Shown piece by piece: positions 17,959 through 26,443 of a stretch of 64,000 nucleotides of DNA. The stretch is from NCBI GenBank assembly GCA_035439485.1, contig DAORKI010000001.1, positions 1-64,000 on the forward strand. The letters are read 5' to 3'. Position 1 is the first letter of the stretch. Each line of letters starts with the position of its first letter. The position numbers were made by a program, and so were the translations under genes. The notes below the pieces were generated by a model. It saw only the letters and a list, made by a program, of their open reading frames with translations, made no database searches and had not been told where the DNA came from. The stretch comes from CAIKXD01 sp035439485 (GTDB lineage Bacteria; Bacteroidota; Bacteroidia; UBA4408).

Positions 17959-19662
17959 ATGATTTCGATGAGATTGATTCAAATTTTTATGTTTATAGCA
18001 GCGCTTGGTACCTCTAAGTTGGTGTTTGCTCAAGAAAAAGTTGATCCAACAGAAAGTGCTCCTAAGCAATACGACTCAAAAAATTACAAAGCTGCATTAA
18101 GAGGTTATACGGAGCTAATTAAAAGCGATAGCAATAATCCCGAATACAACTTGCGCTTGGCTATTTGTATGTTAAAAACCAATGTAATTAAAAGTAATGC
18201 ATATACATATCTTGAAAAATATTTCCAATCGGATATGGCCGAAAATCAATATTATTTCGATTTAGGGCAAGCTTATCATTTTGCCTTAAAATTTGAAGAT
18301 GCTATAAACGCTTACAATAAGTTTATTGAACTCAATCCCAAAAAGAAAACTGAAATTGAATTTGCAAAGCTTGGCGTAGAACAGTGTAATAATGGAAAAG
18401 AACTTATCAAAAAGCCTTTAAATGTTTCTTTCGAAAATTTAGGTAAAAAAGTTAATTCAGAATTTGCCGATTACTATCCATTTTTACCTACAAATGAATC
18501 GTTTGTTGTTTTTACAACCAGACGTCCAGGTAATACAGGTGGTGTAATTGACCCGGATGGATATTATACCTCAGAAATGTACATTTCTGAATGGAAAAAC
18601 TCTTCTTGGACAAAATCAAAAGGAGTTAATGCAAAATTAAACACTGAATATGATGAAGAAGTGGTGGGTTTAAGTGCCGATGGAAAACAAATGTTGGTGT
18701 ATATTGACCATGAAGACACTTATGGTGATATTTACATTTCTGAATTTGAAAAAAGTGGTTTTGGCTTAGCCGTTGATTTAGGAAAGGTAATTAATACAAA
18801 TAAGGTTGAATCGGCTGCTTCAATTAGCCCTGATGGTAATACACTAGTGTATGCAAGTTTTAGGTCCGATGGAAAGGGAAGTTCAGACTTATGGGTTTCA
18901 AAAAAATTACCTGATGGTACTTGGGGTAAACCAATAAATTTAGAGGAGTTGAACACTCCTTATGGTGAAGATTTTCCTCGAATTACTGCTGACGGAAATT
19001 CAATATTATTTGCTTCACAAGGTTTTGGAAGTATGGGTGGTTTTGATGTTTTTAAAGCCGATTGGGACAGCGTTAATCAAAGGTACAAAGAGCCAGTAAA
19101 TATTGGTTATCCAATTAATACGCCTGAAGATAATATGACCATTTGTTTTATGGAAAACGGAAGAAGTGCTTATATTTCGGCAGTTAGAGAAGATGGTTTG
19201 GGAGATTTTGATTTGTATCGTGTGGTTTTTGAAGATGTGCCTCCAAAACTCTCCGTAATTACTGCAAACATAATTGCAAGTGCTGATACAGGAAAAGCCG
19301 GTATTAATGCCGAAATTATAGTGAATTACTTACCCACAAATAACAAACAAGGTGAATATAAAACGTATAGAAATGGGAAAGTAGCCATAGCTCTTGATGC
19401 TGGTAGGTATGAGTTAATTGTAAATTGTAATGGCTATAAAAAATATGTAAAGGATATTAATGTGGATAATAGAAAAAAATACACCGAAATTATTCCAATG
19501 ACCATTAATTTAGAACCTTTGTTTACACCGCCTCCACCAAAGGCAAAAGATAAAACTAAGAGAGGCAAAACAGATCCCAAAGCCAAAGATACTAAAGGCA
19601 CACCAACAAAAGCGGGAGAGGCAAGCCCAAAAAAAGCTAGCCCAGCAACAAAACCAAAATAA
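17959..19662 (+). CDS. Exported TPR/PD40 protein, PorE-like but without an OmpA domain
   Basis: 567 residues. Signal peptide to about residue 25, TPR repeats at about 35-140 (YDSKNYKAALRGYTELI, YYFDLGQAYHFALKFEDAINAYNK is split over two of them), then a PD40/WD40-like propeller at about 150-425 (SPDGNTLVYASFRSDG, TADGNSILFASQGFGSMGGFDV). A carboxypeptidase-regulatory-like domain follows at about 430-515, then a Pro/Lys-rich tail of about 45 residues (PPPPKAKDKTKRGK). The TPR-PD40-CRD order is that of PorE, a T9SS-associated lipoprotein, but the peptidoglycan-binding OmpA domain that ends PorE is missing and there is no lipobox. The basic tail may bind something anionic. It follows the cyclase by 78 bases with its own -7 box. 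Confidence 0.82.
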   Translation: MISMRLIQIFMFIAALGTSKLVFAQEKVDPTESAPKQYDSKNYKAALRGYTELIKSDSNNPEYNLRLAICMLKTNVIKSNAYTYLEKYFQSDMAENQYYFDLGQAYHFALKFEDAINAYNKFIELNPKKKTEIEFAKLGVEQCNNGKELIKKPLNVSFENLGKKVNSEFADYYPFLPTNESFVVFTTRRPGNTGGVIDPDGYYTSEMYISEWKNSSWTKSKGVNAKLNTEYDEEVVGLSADGKQMLVYIDHEDTYGDIYISEFEKSGFGLAVDLGKVINTNKVESAASISPDGNTLVYASFRSDGKGSSDLWVSKKLPDGTWGKPINLEELNTPYGEDFPRITADGNSILFASQGFGSMGGFDVFKADWDSVNQRYKEPVNIGYPINTPEDNMTICFMENGRSAYISAVREDGLGDFDLYRVVFEDVPPKLSVITANIIASADTGKAGINAEIIVNYLPTNNKQGEYKTYRNGKVAIALDAGRYELIVNCNGYKKYVKDINVDNRKKYTEIIPMTINLEPLFTPPPPKAKDKTKRGKTDPKAKDTKGTPTKAGEASPKKASPATKPK

Positions 19663-19689
19663 CTTATATTGTTTGAATAACACTTTTTA

Positions 19690-20496
19690 ATGCAACTAAA
19701 ACTCACCAAACCCATAGCATTTTTTGATTTAGAAACAACAGGTGTAAATGTAGCCTCAGATAGAATTGTTGAAATTTGTATAATCAAGGTAATGCCCGAT
19801 GGCAGTAAAGAAAAATACGAACAAAGGGTAAACCCAGAAATGCCTATTCCATTAGCTTCTTCCTTAGTCCATGGTATTTATGACAAGGATATTGAAGAAA
19901 TGCCAACTTTCAAAAAATTAGCGAAAACAATTGCAAACTTTATAGGGAATAGTGATTTAGCTGGTTACAATTCGAATAAATTTGACATTCCTGTTTTAGT
20001 AGAGGAATTTCTGAGGGCTGAGGTTGACTTTGACTTGGAAAATAGAAGAACTGTTGATGTGCAAAATATTTTTCATCAAATGGAACAAAGAACCTTAAAG
20101 GCGGCTTACAGGTTTTATTGCAATAAAGAAATTATTAATGCGCATTCAGCGGAAGCAGATGTTACTGCTACCTATGAAGTTTTATTAGCGCAACTTGAAA
20201 AATATAAGGATGCTGAGTTTGAAGATAAGAATGGTGTAAAATCAAAACCAGTACAAAATGATGTAAAAGCATTACACGAATTTACAAATATCAATAAAAA
20301 CGTTGATTTGGCAGGTCGAATTATTTATAATGATAAAGGAATTGAAGTGTTTAACTTTGGAAAACATGCCGGCAAACCCGTGAGTGAAGTGTTAAAAAAT
20401 GAACCTTCTTATTTTGCTTGGATGCTGAATGGCGATTTTCCACTTTACACCAAAAAAGTGCTAACAGCCCTTAAATTGCGTGATTTTAATAAGTAA
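19690..20496 (+). CDS. DnaQ-like 3'-5' exonuclease
   Basis: 268 residues. It has the DEDDh exonuclease motifs: Asp13 and Glu15 in FFDLETTG, Asp in GYNSNKFDIPVL, and HSAEADVTAT with the general-base His and final Asp. The C-terminal 55 residues (VFNFGKHAGKPVSEVL ... YFAWMLNGDFPLYTK) form the small domain found after many Bacteroidota exonucleases of this type, related to DUF3820. It may act in DNA repair or proofreading. It is not the replicative epsilon subunit by length or context alone. It starts 27 bases after the TPR/PD40 gene, so it could share its transcript. Confidence 0.88.
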   Translation: MQLKLTKPIAFFDLETTGVNVASDRIVEICIIKVMPDGSKEKYEQRVNPEMPIPLASSLVHGIYDKDIEEMPTFKKLAKTIANFIGNSDLAGYNSNKFDIPVLVEEFLRAEVDFDLENRRTVDVQNIFHQMEQRTLKAAYRFYCNKEIINAHSAEADVTATYEVLLAQLEKYKDAEFEDKNGVKSKPVQNDVKALHEFTNINKNVDLAGRIIYNDKGIEVFNFGKHAGKPVSEVLKNEPSYFAWMLNGDFPLYTKKVLTALKLRDFNK

Positions 20497-20522
20497 TATT
20501 TTTTGAATTTAATTTTGTTATT

Positions 20523-21653
20523 TTGAAAGTTGTTATTGTTGGTCCTGCTTTTCCATTACGAGGTGGTATTGCCAATTTTAATGAATCGCTTTGTCGAGAG
20601 TTTGTTAAGGCCAATCATAATGCCTCCATTTACTCCTTTTCATTACAATACCCTTCGTTTCTATTTCCCGGCACAACACAGTATGATACAGGAAAAGGCC
20701 CAGCTGATATCAGCATTAAAACCGTAATTAATTCAATTAATCCTTTGAATTGGATAAGCACTGCACTTAAAATAAAGAAAGAAAAACCCGATTTGGTTAT
20801 AGTTCGCTTTTGGATTCCTTTCATGGCGCCATGTTTAGGAACGATTATGCGTATTATAAAGTTTAATTCAAACATCAAAATTATTGCGATTACTGATAAT
20901 GTAATTCCACATGAAAAGCGTTTTGGGGATCGTATTTTTACTAAGTATTTTGTAAAATCCTGTCAAGGCTTTGTTGCCATGTCAAAAGCTGTTTTAAATG
21001 ATTTAAATAACTTTACAATTAATCAAAATAAAGCTTTTATTCCTCATCCTATTTACGATACTTTTGGCGAAAAAGTGAGCAAAAAAGATGCCTTACAAAA
21101 ATTAAAACTTGACCCTAGTAAGCATTATATTTTGTTTTTTGGTTTTATCAGACAGTACAAAGGCTTAGATTTATTACTCAAAGCCATGGCCGATGCGCAA
21201 ATAAAAAAATTAAATATACATTTAATTGTGGCAGGCGAGTTTTACGAAAGTCCAGAACCCTATTTAGAACTCATTCAAAAAGGTAATTTAGAAGGGCATT
21301 TAATTTTAAATACGCATTACATTCATACTGATTTAGTGAAGTATTATTTTTGTGCTGCCGATTTAATAGTTCAACCTTATCATACTGCCACGCAAAGTGG
21401 TGTAACACAAATAGCCTATCATTTCGAAAGACCAATGTTGGTAACCAATGTAGGAGGTTTAGCCGAAATGGTGCCTCACCAAATATGCGGCTATGTAGCT
21501 GAACGTGACCCACAACAAATTGCCCAATATATTAAAGATTTTTATTTAGAAAGTAGGGAAGAAGATATGGTTAAAAACACCATCCAAGAAAAGAAAAACT
21601 TTTCATGGCAGGCCATGGTACAAGGAATACTAAACCTCAAAAAACAACTTTAA
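20523..21653 (+). CDS. Glycosyltransferase family 4 protein
   Basis: 376 residues, two Rossmann domains. The N terminus VVIVGPAFPLRGGIANFNE has the acceptor-site glycine loop. The C-terminal domain has HYILFFGFIRQYKGLDLLLKA, VAGEFYE, and the nucleotide-sugar region QSGVTQIAYHFERPMLVTNVGGLAEMV. It retaining-transfers a sugar from a nucleotide donor; acceptor and sugar are unknown. The start is TTG at 20523, required to keep the beta strand VVIVG near the N terminus. It probably belongs with the two glycosyltransferases at 23561-25356 in making a surface glycan or LPS core. Confidence 0.87.
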   Translation: MKVVIVGPAFPLRGGIANFNESLCREFVKANHNASIYSFSLQYPSFLFPGTTQYDTGKGPADISIKTVINSINPLNWISTALKIKKEKPDLVIVRFWIPFMAPCLGTIMRIIKFNSNIKIIAITDNVIPHEKRFGDRIFTKYFVKSCQGFVAMSKAVLNDLNNFTINQNKAFIPHPIYDTFGEKVSKKDALQKLKLDPSKHYILFFGFIRQYKGLDLLLKAMADAQIKKLNIHLIVAGEFYESPEPYLELIQKGNLEGHLILNTHYIHTDLVKYYFCAADLIVQPYHTATQSGVTQIAYHFERPMLVTNVGGLAEMVPHQICGYVAERDPQQIAQYIKDFYLESREEDMVKNTIQEKKNFSWQAMVQGILNLKKQL

Positions 21654-21733
21654 TCAAAAACTTTAATCAGCATTTTTGGCTTAATAAATTTCACTCCTCA
21701 GGTTTTCACAATTACCAAAGCTAGTTGCTTTTT

Positions 21734-23443
21734 TCACTTCTGTAAAACCCCATCTTTAAAAAAGGCAACCTTATAAATTTTTCCTTTACGATTGTAACTT
21801 TCCCATTTTCCATCCTTTTTGCCTTCCTTAAAATTTCCTTTATCCATTATGGTTCCCACATCATAGTAACTAGTCATGCTGCCATCAGGCTTTCCATTTT
21901 TATACTCAATCTCTTCAAATTTGCCTCCATTTTCATAATAAAAAGTCCACTTTCCTATTCTTTTACCTTTTTTGAATTCACCTTCTTCTTTCACATTGCC
22001 ATTGCTAAAATAACTACGCGATAAACCATCTTCTTCTCCTTTAAAATAAGTTATTTCTTTTTCTTTTTTACCGTCCGGATAATTATAAATCCAAAGTTTA
22101 TCCTTTTTTCCCAACAAATAATTTCCACTATATTTTTGTTTCCCATTTTCATGAAAACCTTGCCATTGTTTATCCATAACGCCTTTAGTATAAGTTCCTT
22201 CATCTTTTTTATTACCATTATCATGGTATGAAACCCAATTACCTTCTTCTTTTCCTAAAACAAATTCTCCTTCATAAAATAATTTTCCGTTTTCGTAAAA
22301 TGCCTGCCAATGGCCTGTTTTGAGATCATCTTTAAAATTTCCTTTGCGCCAAATTTGTCCCTTGGGATAATAAAAAGTCCAAGTACTATCACTTAATCCA
22401 TTTTTATAAAAGCCTGTAGATTCTGGTTTTCCATTCTCAAAATAATTTGTCCAACTCCCATTTTGCTTATCGTTTTCAAAATTACCTTCCATTTCTAGTG
22501 AACCGTTATTTCTGTAAAAACGCCACGTTCCACACTTTTTTGCTTCACATAATCGGCCTTCTTTTTCAACTTTTCCATTGGTAAACCAATATTTAGCAGG
22601 TCCATTTTTGATCCCAGCCATGTATGTAAGTTCAAATTCTTTAACCCCTAATGATGTGAAAAATTGCCATACACTATCTTGAAATCCATCTTTATATTTT
22701 CCGAATGATTTTTTTGTGCCATCAGGAAAGTAATAGGTACAATAGCCATTGCCATTTTTTACAATTGTTTTCCCTTTTTCATTAAAATAGTTTTGTAATT
22801 GATAAACACCTTTTAAATAGGTGCCTTCTTCCTTTAGGTTGCCGTCAACAAAGTATTTGCTCCATTTACCAACTTCAATTCCAGCATCAAAAAAACCACT
22901 TATCGAAAGTTTTCCATTTTCGTTGTAAGATTTAAATGGGCCTGTTTGCAGGTTATTTTCAAAAGTTCCCTCACTTTGTAAAACTCCATTTTCGTACCAG
23001 TACTTCCAAACACCCTCTTTTTTGTTAAGTTTATACCATCCTTCACTTTTCATTTTCCCATTTTCATACCATTCTTGCCAAACACTGTCGGGTAAATCCT
23101 TTTTGTAAAAAGTCGATAGGGCAGTATTGCCATTTTTAAAATAAAAAATTGATTTTCCTGATTTCTTACCAGCATAATAATTTTCTTCTGCTTTTACTTT
23201 TCCATCTTCATAATAACGCATCAAAGCACCAAACTCCTTACCTTCTCGATAATTTAGCTCTTTGGCTAGCTTACCATTTTCATAGTAATAGCTTTGTTTT
23301 CCATGTTGCAACCCGTTTTTATCGTAATTTTCTTCAGATTTAATATTTCCATTTTGATATTTTTCAATACGAGGTTGGCCATAAAGTACCCCAAAGCAAA
23401 GGATGTAAAAGAGTAATAGATATTTTTTCAAATTGATTTTCAT
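21734..23443 (-). CDS. Exported MORN/YwqK-repeat protein, 569 aa
   Basis: 569 residues. Signal peptide (YLLLFYILCFGVLYGQ), followed by about 22 tandem repeats of 22-24 residues with the pattern G.W..Y.ENGK...EG.Y.NGK, covering essentially the whole mature chain. The family is often labelled YwqK-type toxin-antitoxin antitoxin, but for exported Bacteroidota members that name has little support. Repeats of this kind form an extended beta-sheet solenoid. No catalytic residues or sorting domain are seen. It sits between glycosyltransferase genes on the opposite strand and appears monocistronic. It shares repeats with the proteins at 28210-31644 and 37043-37915. Confidence 0.85.
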   Translation of the reverse strand: MKINLKKYLLLFYILCFGVLYGQPRIEKYQNGNIKSEENYDKNGLQHGKQSYYYENGKLAKELNYREGKEFGALMRYYEDGKVKAEENYYAGKKSGKSIFYFKNGNTALSTFYKKDLPDSVWQEWYENGKMKSEGWYKLNKKEGVWKYWYENGVLQSEGTFENNLQTGPFKSYNENGKLSISGFFDAGIEVGKWSKYFVDGNLKEEGTYLKGVYQLQNYFNEKGKTIVKNGNGYCTYYFPDGTKKSFGKYKDGFQDSVWQFFTSLGVKEFELTYMAGIKNGPAKYWFTNGKVEKEGRLCEAKKCGTWRFYRNNGSLEMEGNFENDKQNGSWTNYFENGKPESTGFYKNGLSDSTWTFYYPKGQIWRKGNFKDDLKTGHWQAFYENGKLFYEGEFVLGKEEGNWVSYHDNGNKKDEGTYTKGVMDKQWQGFHENGKQKYSGNYLLGKKDKLWIYNYPDGKKEKEITYFKGEEDGLSRSYFSNGNVKEEGEFKKGKRIGKWTFYYENGGKFEEIEYKNGKPDGSMTSYYDVGTIMDKGNFKEGKKDGKWESYNRKGKIYKVAFFKDGVLQK

Positions 23444-23560
23444 TGCATATTTTCGGACATAAAATTACATCATTAGCATACCTTTTTATCGTTGTATTAA
23501 ATAACTTTTCAATAAGGCTATTCACAATTTGTTTAATTTGCATAAAAATTCTTCAATTGT

Positions 23561-24316
23561 ATGCACCAATTGTCTGTTGTTATTATCACCTTCAACGAAG
23601 CTAAAAATATAGCTAAATGTTTGCAAGCTGCAGTGCAAGTTGCAGATGAGATAATTGTGTACGATTCATTTTCAACTGATGATACAAGTGAAATTGCTAA
23701 ACAATTTGGAGCAAAAGTGTTTCAAGGGGCTTGGCAAGGCTATAGTGCAAGTAAAAATTTAGCCAATTCACAGGCAAAATTCGATTGGATTTTATCGTTA
23801 GATGCAGATGAGGTATTGAGCAAAACCTTACAAGATGATATAGTTAGATTAAAGCAAAATGGCTTGCAAACTGCTTCATTTAAAAGGTTAACAAATTATT
23901 GTGGTTCATGGATAAGGCACTGTGGGTGGTACCCTGATATTAAATTGCGATTATTTAACCGAAAACAAATGCAATGGCAAGGTTTAATACATGAACAATT
24001 AATATCTATGACCAATAAAAAAATAAGTTCAGTATTATTACAAGGCGATTGTCTGCATTACAGCTATTATAGTGTTACGGAGCATTATATACAAACCGAA
24101 AAATTTAGTGGTTTATCTGCGCAAAGTTTATTTGAAAAGGGAATAAAAACAAACCTAATATCAATTTACTTGGCACCCATTTTTAAGTTTGTAAAAATGT
24201 ATTTTGTACAACTTGGATTTCTAGATGGTTATTATGGTTTTGTAGTTTGTAAAGTTTCATCAAAGGCTATTTATTTAAGAAATAAAAAACTAAAGGCGCT
24301 ACATTCTAATTCATGA
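23561..24316 (+). CDS. Glycosyltransferase family 2, WaaE/KdtX-like
   Basis: 251 residues. The GT-A fold opening LSVVIITFNEAKNIAKCL is followed by DEIIVYDSFSTDDT and the metal-binding DADE (ILSLDADEVLS). CGSWIRHCGWYPDIKLRLFNR ... HEQL is typical of the WaaE/KdtX group that adds glucose to the LPS inner core. A C-terminal hydrophobic stretch (about 195-225) suggests membrane association. It overlaps the next gene by 4 bases (ATGA), so the pair is one operon. The exact sugar and acceptor are not determined. Confidence 0.9.
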   Translation: MHQLSVVIITFNEAKNIAKCLQAAVQVADEIIVYDSFSTDDTSEIAKQFGAKVFQGAWQGYSASKNLANSQAKFDWILSLDADEVLSKTLQDDIVRLKQNGLQTASFKRLTNYCGSWIRHCGWYPDIKLRLFNRKQMQWQGLIHEQLISMTNKKISSVLLQGDCLHYSYYSVTEHYIQTEKFSGLSAQSLFEKGIKTNLISIYLAPIFKFVKMYFVQLGFLDGYYGFVVCKVSSKAIYLRNKKLKALHSNS

Positions 24317-25356
24317 AAAAGTTGAAAGTACTGGTCGAGATGGAAAAATTGAAGAACTTAAATAGCGGTTTAGGTCAGTTCTGTTTGGGTTTGGGGCAAG
24401 CCTTAGTAAATCAAAATAAAAACAATGACTTACATTTTTTAGTGCCCGAAAATAAAAAGGGCATCTTTGGAAATCATGTTTTTTACAACAATATTAAAAA
24501 TTATTTATCTTTTTTATTCAAACGACCAAAGTCCTTTGATATATGGCATTGCACACATCAACAATCAAAATTCTTACTAAGCAGTGGCAAACTTATTTTG
24601 ACAATTCATGATTTAAATTTTTTATATAAATATAAGGGAATAAAAAAATTGTTTAAGATGAATGCGTTGCAGCGTAAAGTTAATAAAGCTTCCGCCATTG
24701 TAGCTATCTCACAATTTACAGCCAATGAAATTAAACAACACTTAAATATAAATGATAAAAAGTTGCATGTTATTTATAATGGCGTAAGCTTGAAAAGCAT
24801 TGAAAATGTTGAGCTACCATCATTTTTACGAAATAGAAAATATTTATTTAGCATTGGGATTATTAATCCTAAAAAGAACTTTCATGTGTTGTTGCCTTTG
24901 TTAAAAAATAATGCAAATTTATTTTTAGTAATAGCAGGAAATAGTACACATCAATATGTACAAAAAATAAAATCAATGGCGCAAGAAATGGGAGTTTTAA
25001 CGCAATTATATTTTTTGGGTATAGTGAGTGATGACTTAAAATATACTTTATATAAAAATTGTTATGCTTTTGTATTTCCCTCCTTGTCCGAAGGATTTGG
25101 GCTGCCGGTAATTGAAGCCATGATTTTTGGAAAGCCTGTTTTTTTAAGTAATAAAACTTGTCTCCCAGAAATTGGGGGTAGTGAAGCATTTTACTGGGAA
25201 AATTTTGAAGCAAGTGATATGCAAAAGACCTTTGAAAAAGGCATGAAAATTTATAATGATGATAATCTTAAAACTGAAAGAATAATGCAACATGCTTCTC
25301 AGTTTAATTGGGAGATAGCTGCAAAAAAATATTTAGCACTTTATGAAAGTATCTAA
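24313..25356 (+). CDS. Glycosyltransferase family 4 protein
   Basis: 347 residues. The C-terminal nucleotide-sugar-binding domain holds SIGIINPKKNFHVLLPLL and the EX7E motif in SEGFGLPVIEAMIFGKPVF, followed by CLPEIGG. The N-terminal domain has IWHCTHQQSKF and LILTIHDLNFLY. It is a retaining GT-B enzyme of the mannosyl/glucosyltransferase type. It is coupled to the upstream GT2 gene by a 4-base overlap, and ends 4 bases before the converging phosphatase gene. Role in surface glycan or LPS core synthesis is inferred from the pairing. Confidence 0.88.
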   Translation: MKKLKVLVEMEKLKNLNSGLGQFCLGLGQALVNQNKNNDLHFLVPENKKGIFGNHVFYNNIKNYLSFLFKRPKSFDIWHCTHQQSKFLLSSGKLILTIHDLNFLYKYKGIKKLFKMNALQRKVNKASAIVAISQFTANEIKQHLNINDKKLHVIYNGVSLKSIENVELPSFLRNRKYLFSIGIINPKKNFHVLLPLLKNNANLFLVIAGNSTHQYVQKIKSMAQEMGVLTQLYFLGIVSDDLKYTLYKNCYAFVFPSLSEGFGLPVIEAMIFGKPVFLSNKTCLPEIGGSEAFYWENFEASDMQKTFEKGMKIYNDDNLKTERIMQHASQFNWEIAAKKYLALYESI

Positions 25357-25360
25357 GCCC

Positions 25361-26389
25361 TCACTTTAACAACTCCTTCATTATTTTCCCATCACCATAA
25401 GGCATTTTAAAACCTAATAAATAGGCAATAGTAGGGGCAATATCAATTTGTTCATATGTAGTAGTGCTTGTATAGTTTTTTTTAAAATCTGGCCCAAGTG
25501 CTAAAAATTCAATATGGCGGCATCCTTCACATGTATCACCATGAGATACATAACCATCCAAATGCCCTGCTGTGTGACGGCCATGATCGTTAGTGATAAT
25601 TAATGCTGTTTTATTTTTATAATGAGCATTGTTTTGTATAAAATTCCAAATTAAATTTACATAATTATCGGTGTCAAATATACCTTGTAAATAAGCCAAA
25701 CTGTCGGCTGCATGTCCCGAAAAATCTGGCTGTTTAAAGTTAATCAACATTAAGTTAGGTTCATGTTCAGCTAAAATTAATTTTGCTTTATTCAAGGTTG
25801 TTAAATCTTCTCTATAACCAGAACCTAAACCTGAGTTGCCACAATTACTCATAGGGTTACAAACGTTGTTCCATTCACCATTAGTGCAGTTTTTTAGTAC
25901 GTCTAACTTGTCTTTTGAAGCAACAATCCAGGCCTTTTCAGCAGCTTTATTAAATGTTTTTCGCCATACCTGCATAAATGAAGGATAACTAGGAGTTTGT
26001 GTCCCCGTGTTATTTAATGTTTCATATTTACCAGTAATTATGGCAGTGTGGCCCGATACGGTGAGCGTTAATCCATTATTTTTAAAGTTAGAACAAAACA
26101 CTCCTGTATTTCGAAATTCTCTTCTGTACGGAATGTAAGGTGTGGCAATAGCTCCCCAAGTATCTGCATAACGTGCACCATCAATAACCAACACAATAAT
26201 ATTTTCGGTTGAATCTGCCAAAGGTGCAATTGTTGAATCTTTTTCAACAATAGGTTTTTCTTTTTCTGTTTTTCTTTTTGAGCTTATGGGCTTACTATAG
26301 GGACGCTCTTTTGAGCATGAGTATGCGAAACTAAATACAAAAGAAATTAAGATGATAAAATAATACTTATTTGTGGTGGAAAATCTCAT
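25361..26389 (-). CDS. Alkaline phosphatase-superfamily (phosphodiesterase-like) lipoprotein
   Basis: 342 residues. An N-terminal hydrophobic segment ends at Cys25 (FAYSCSKERPYSK), a plausible though imperfect lipobox, suggesting an outer-membrane or periplasmic lipoprotein. The catalytic domain belongs to the alkaline phosphatase superfamily: metal site VLVIDGARYADTW, nucleophile region TVSGHTAIITGKYE, FKQPDFSGHAADS, IITNDHGRHTAG and VSHGDTCEGCRHIEF. It may hydrolyse phosphodiesters, phosphonates or sulfate esters; the substrate is not evident. It runs convergent to the glycosyltransferase pair, and is probably separately transcribed from the 26444-31644 unit, from which 54 bases separate it. 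Confidence 0.84.
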   Translation of the reverse strand: MRFSTTNKYYFIILISFVFSFAYSCSKERPYSKPISSKRKTEKEKPIVEKDSTIAPLADSTENIIVLVIDGARYADTWGAIATPYIPYRREFRNTGVFCSNFKNNGLTLTVSGHTAIITGKYETLNNTGTQTPSYPSFMQVWRKTFNKAAEKAWIVASKDKLDVLKNCTNGEWNNVCNPMSNCGNSGLGSGYREDLTTLNKAKLILAEHEPNLMLINFKQPDFSGHAADSLAYLQGIFDTDNYVNLIWNFIQNNAHYKNKTALIITNDHGRHTAGHLDGYVSHGDTCEGCRHIEFLALGPDFKKNYTSTTTYEQIDIAPTIAYLLGFKMPYGDGKIMKELLK

Positions 26390-26443
26390 ATTGAAAATTC
26401 AAGATTATAAAGATAATAAACCTTAGCAAAAAAAAAATTGCAA

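Noticed and set aside
24869..25213. 114-codon minus-strand ORF within the GT4 gene
   Set aside because: Shadow of conserved glycosyltransferase codons.
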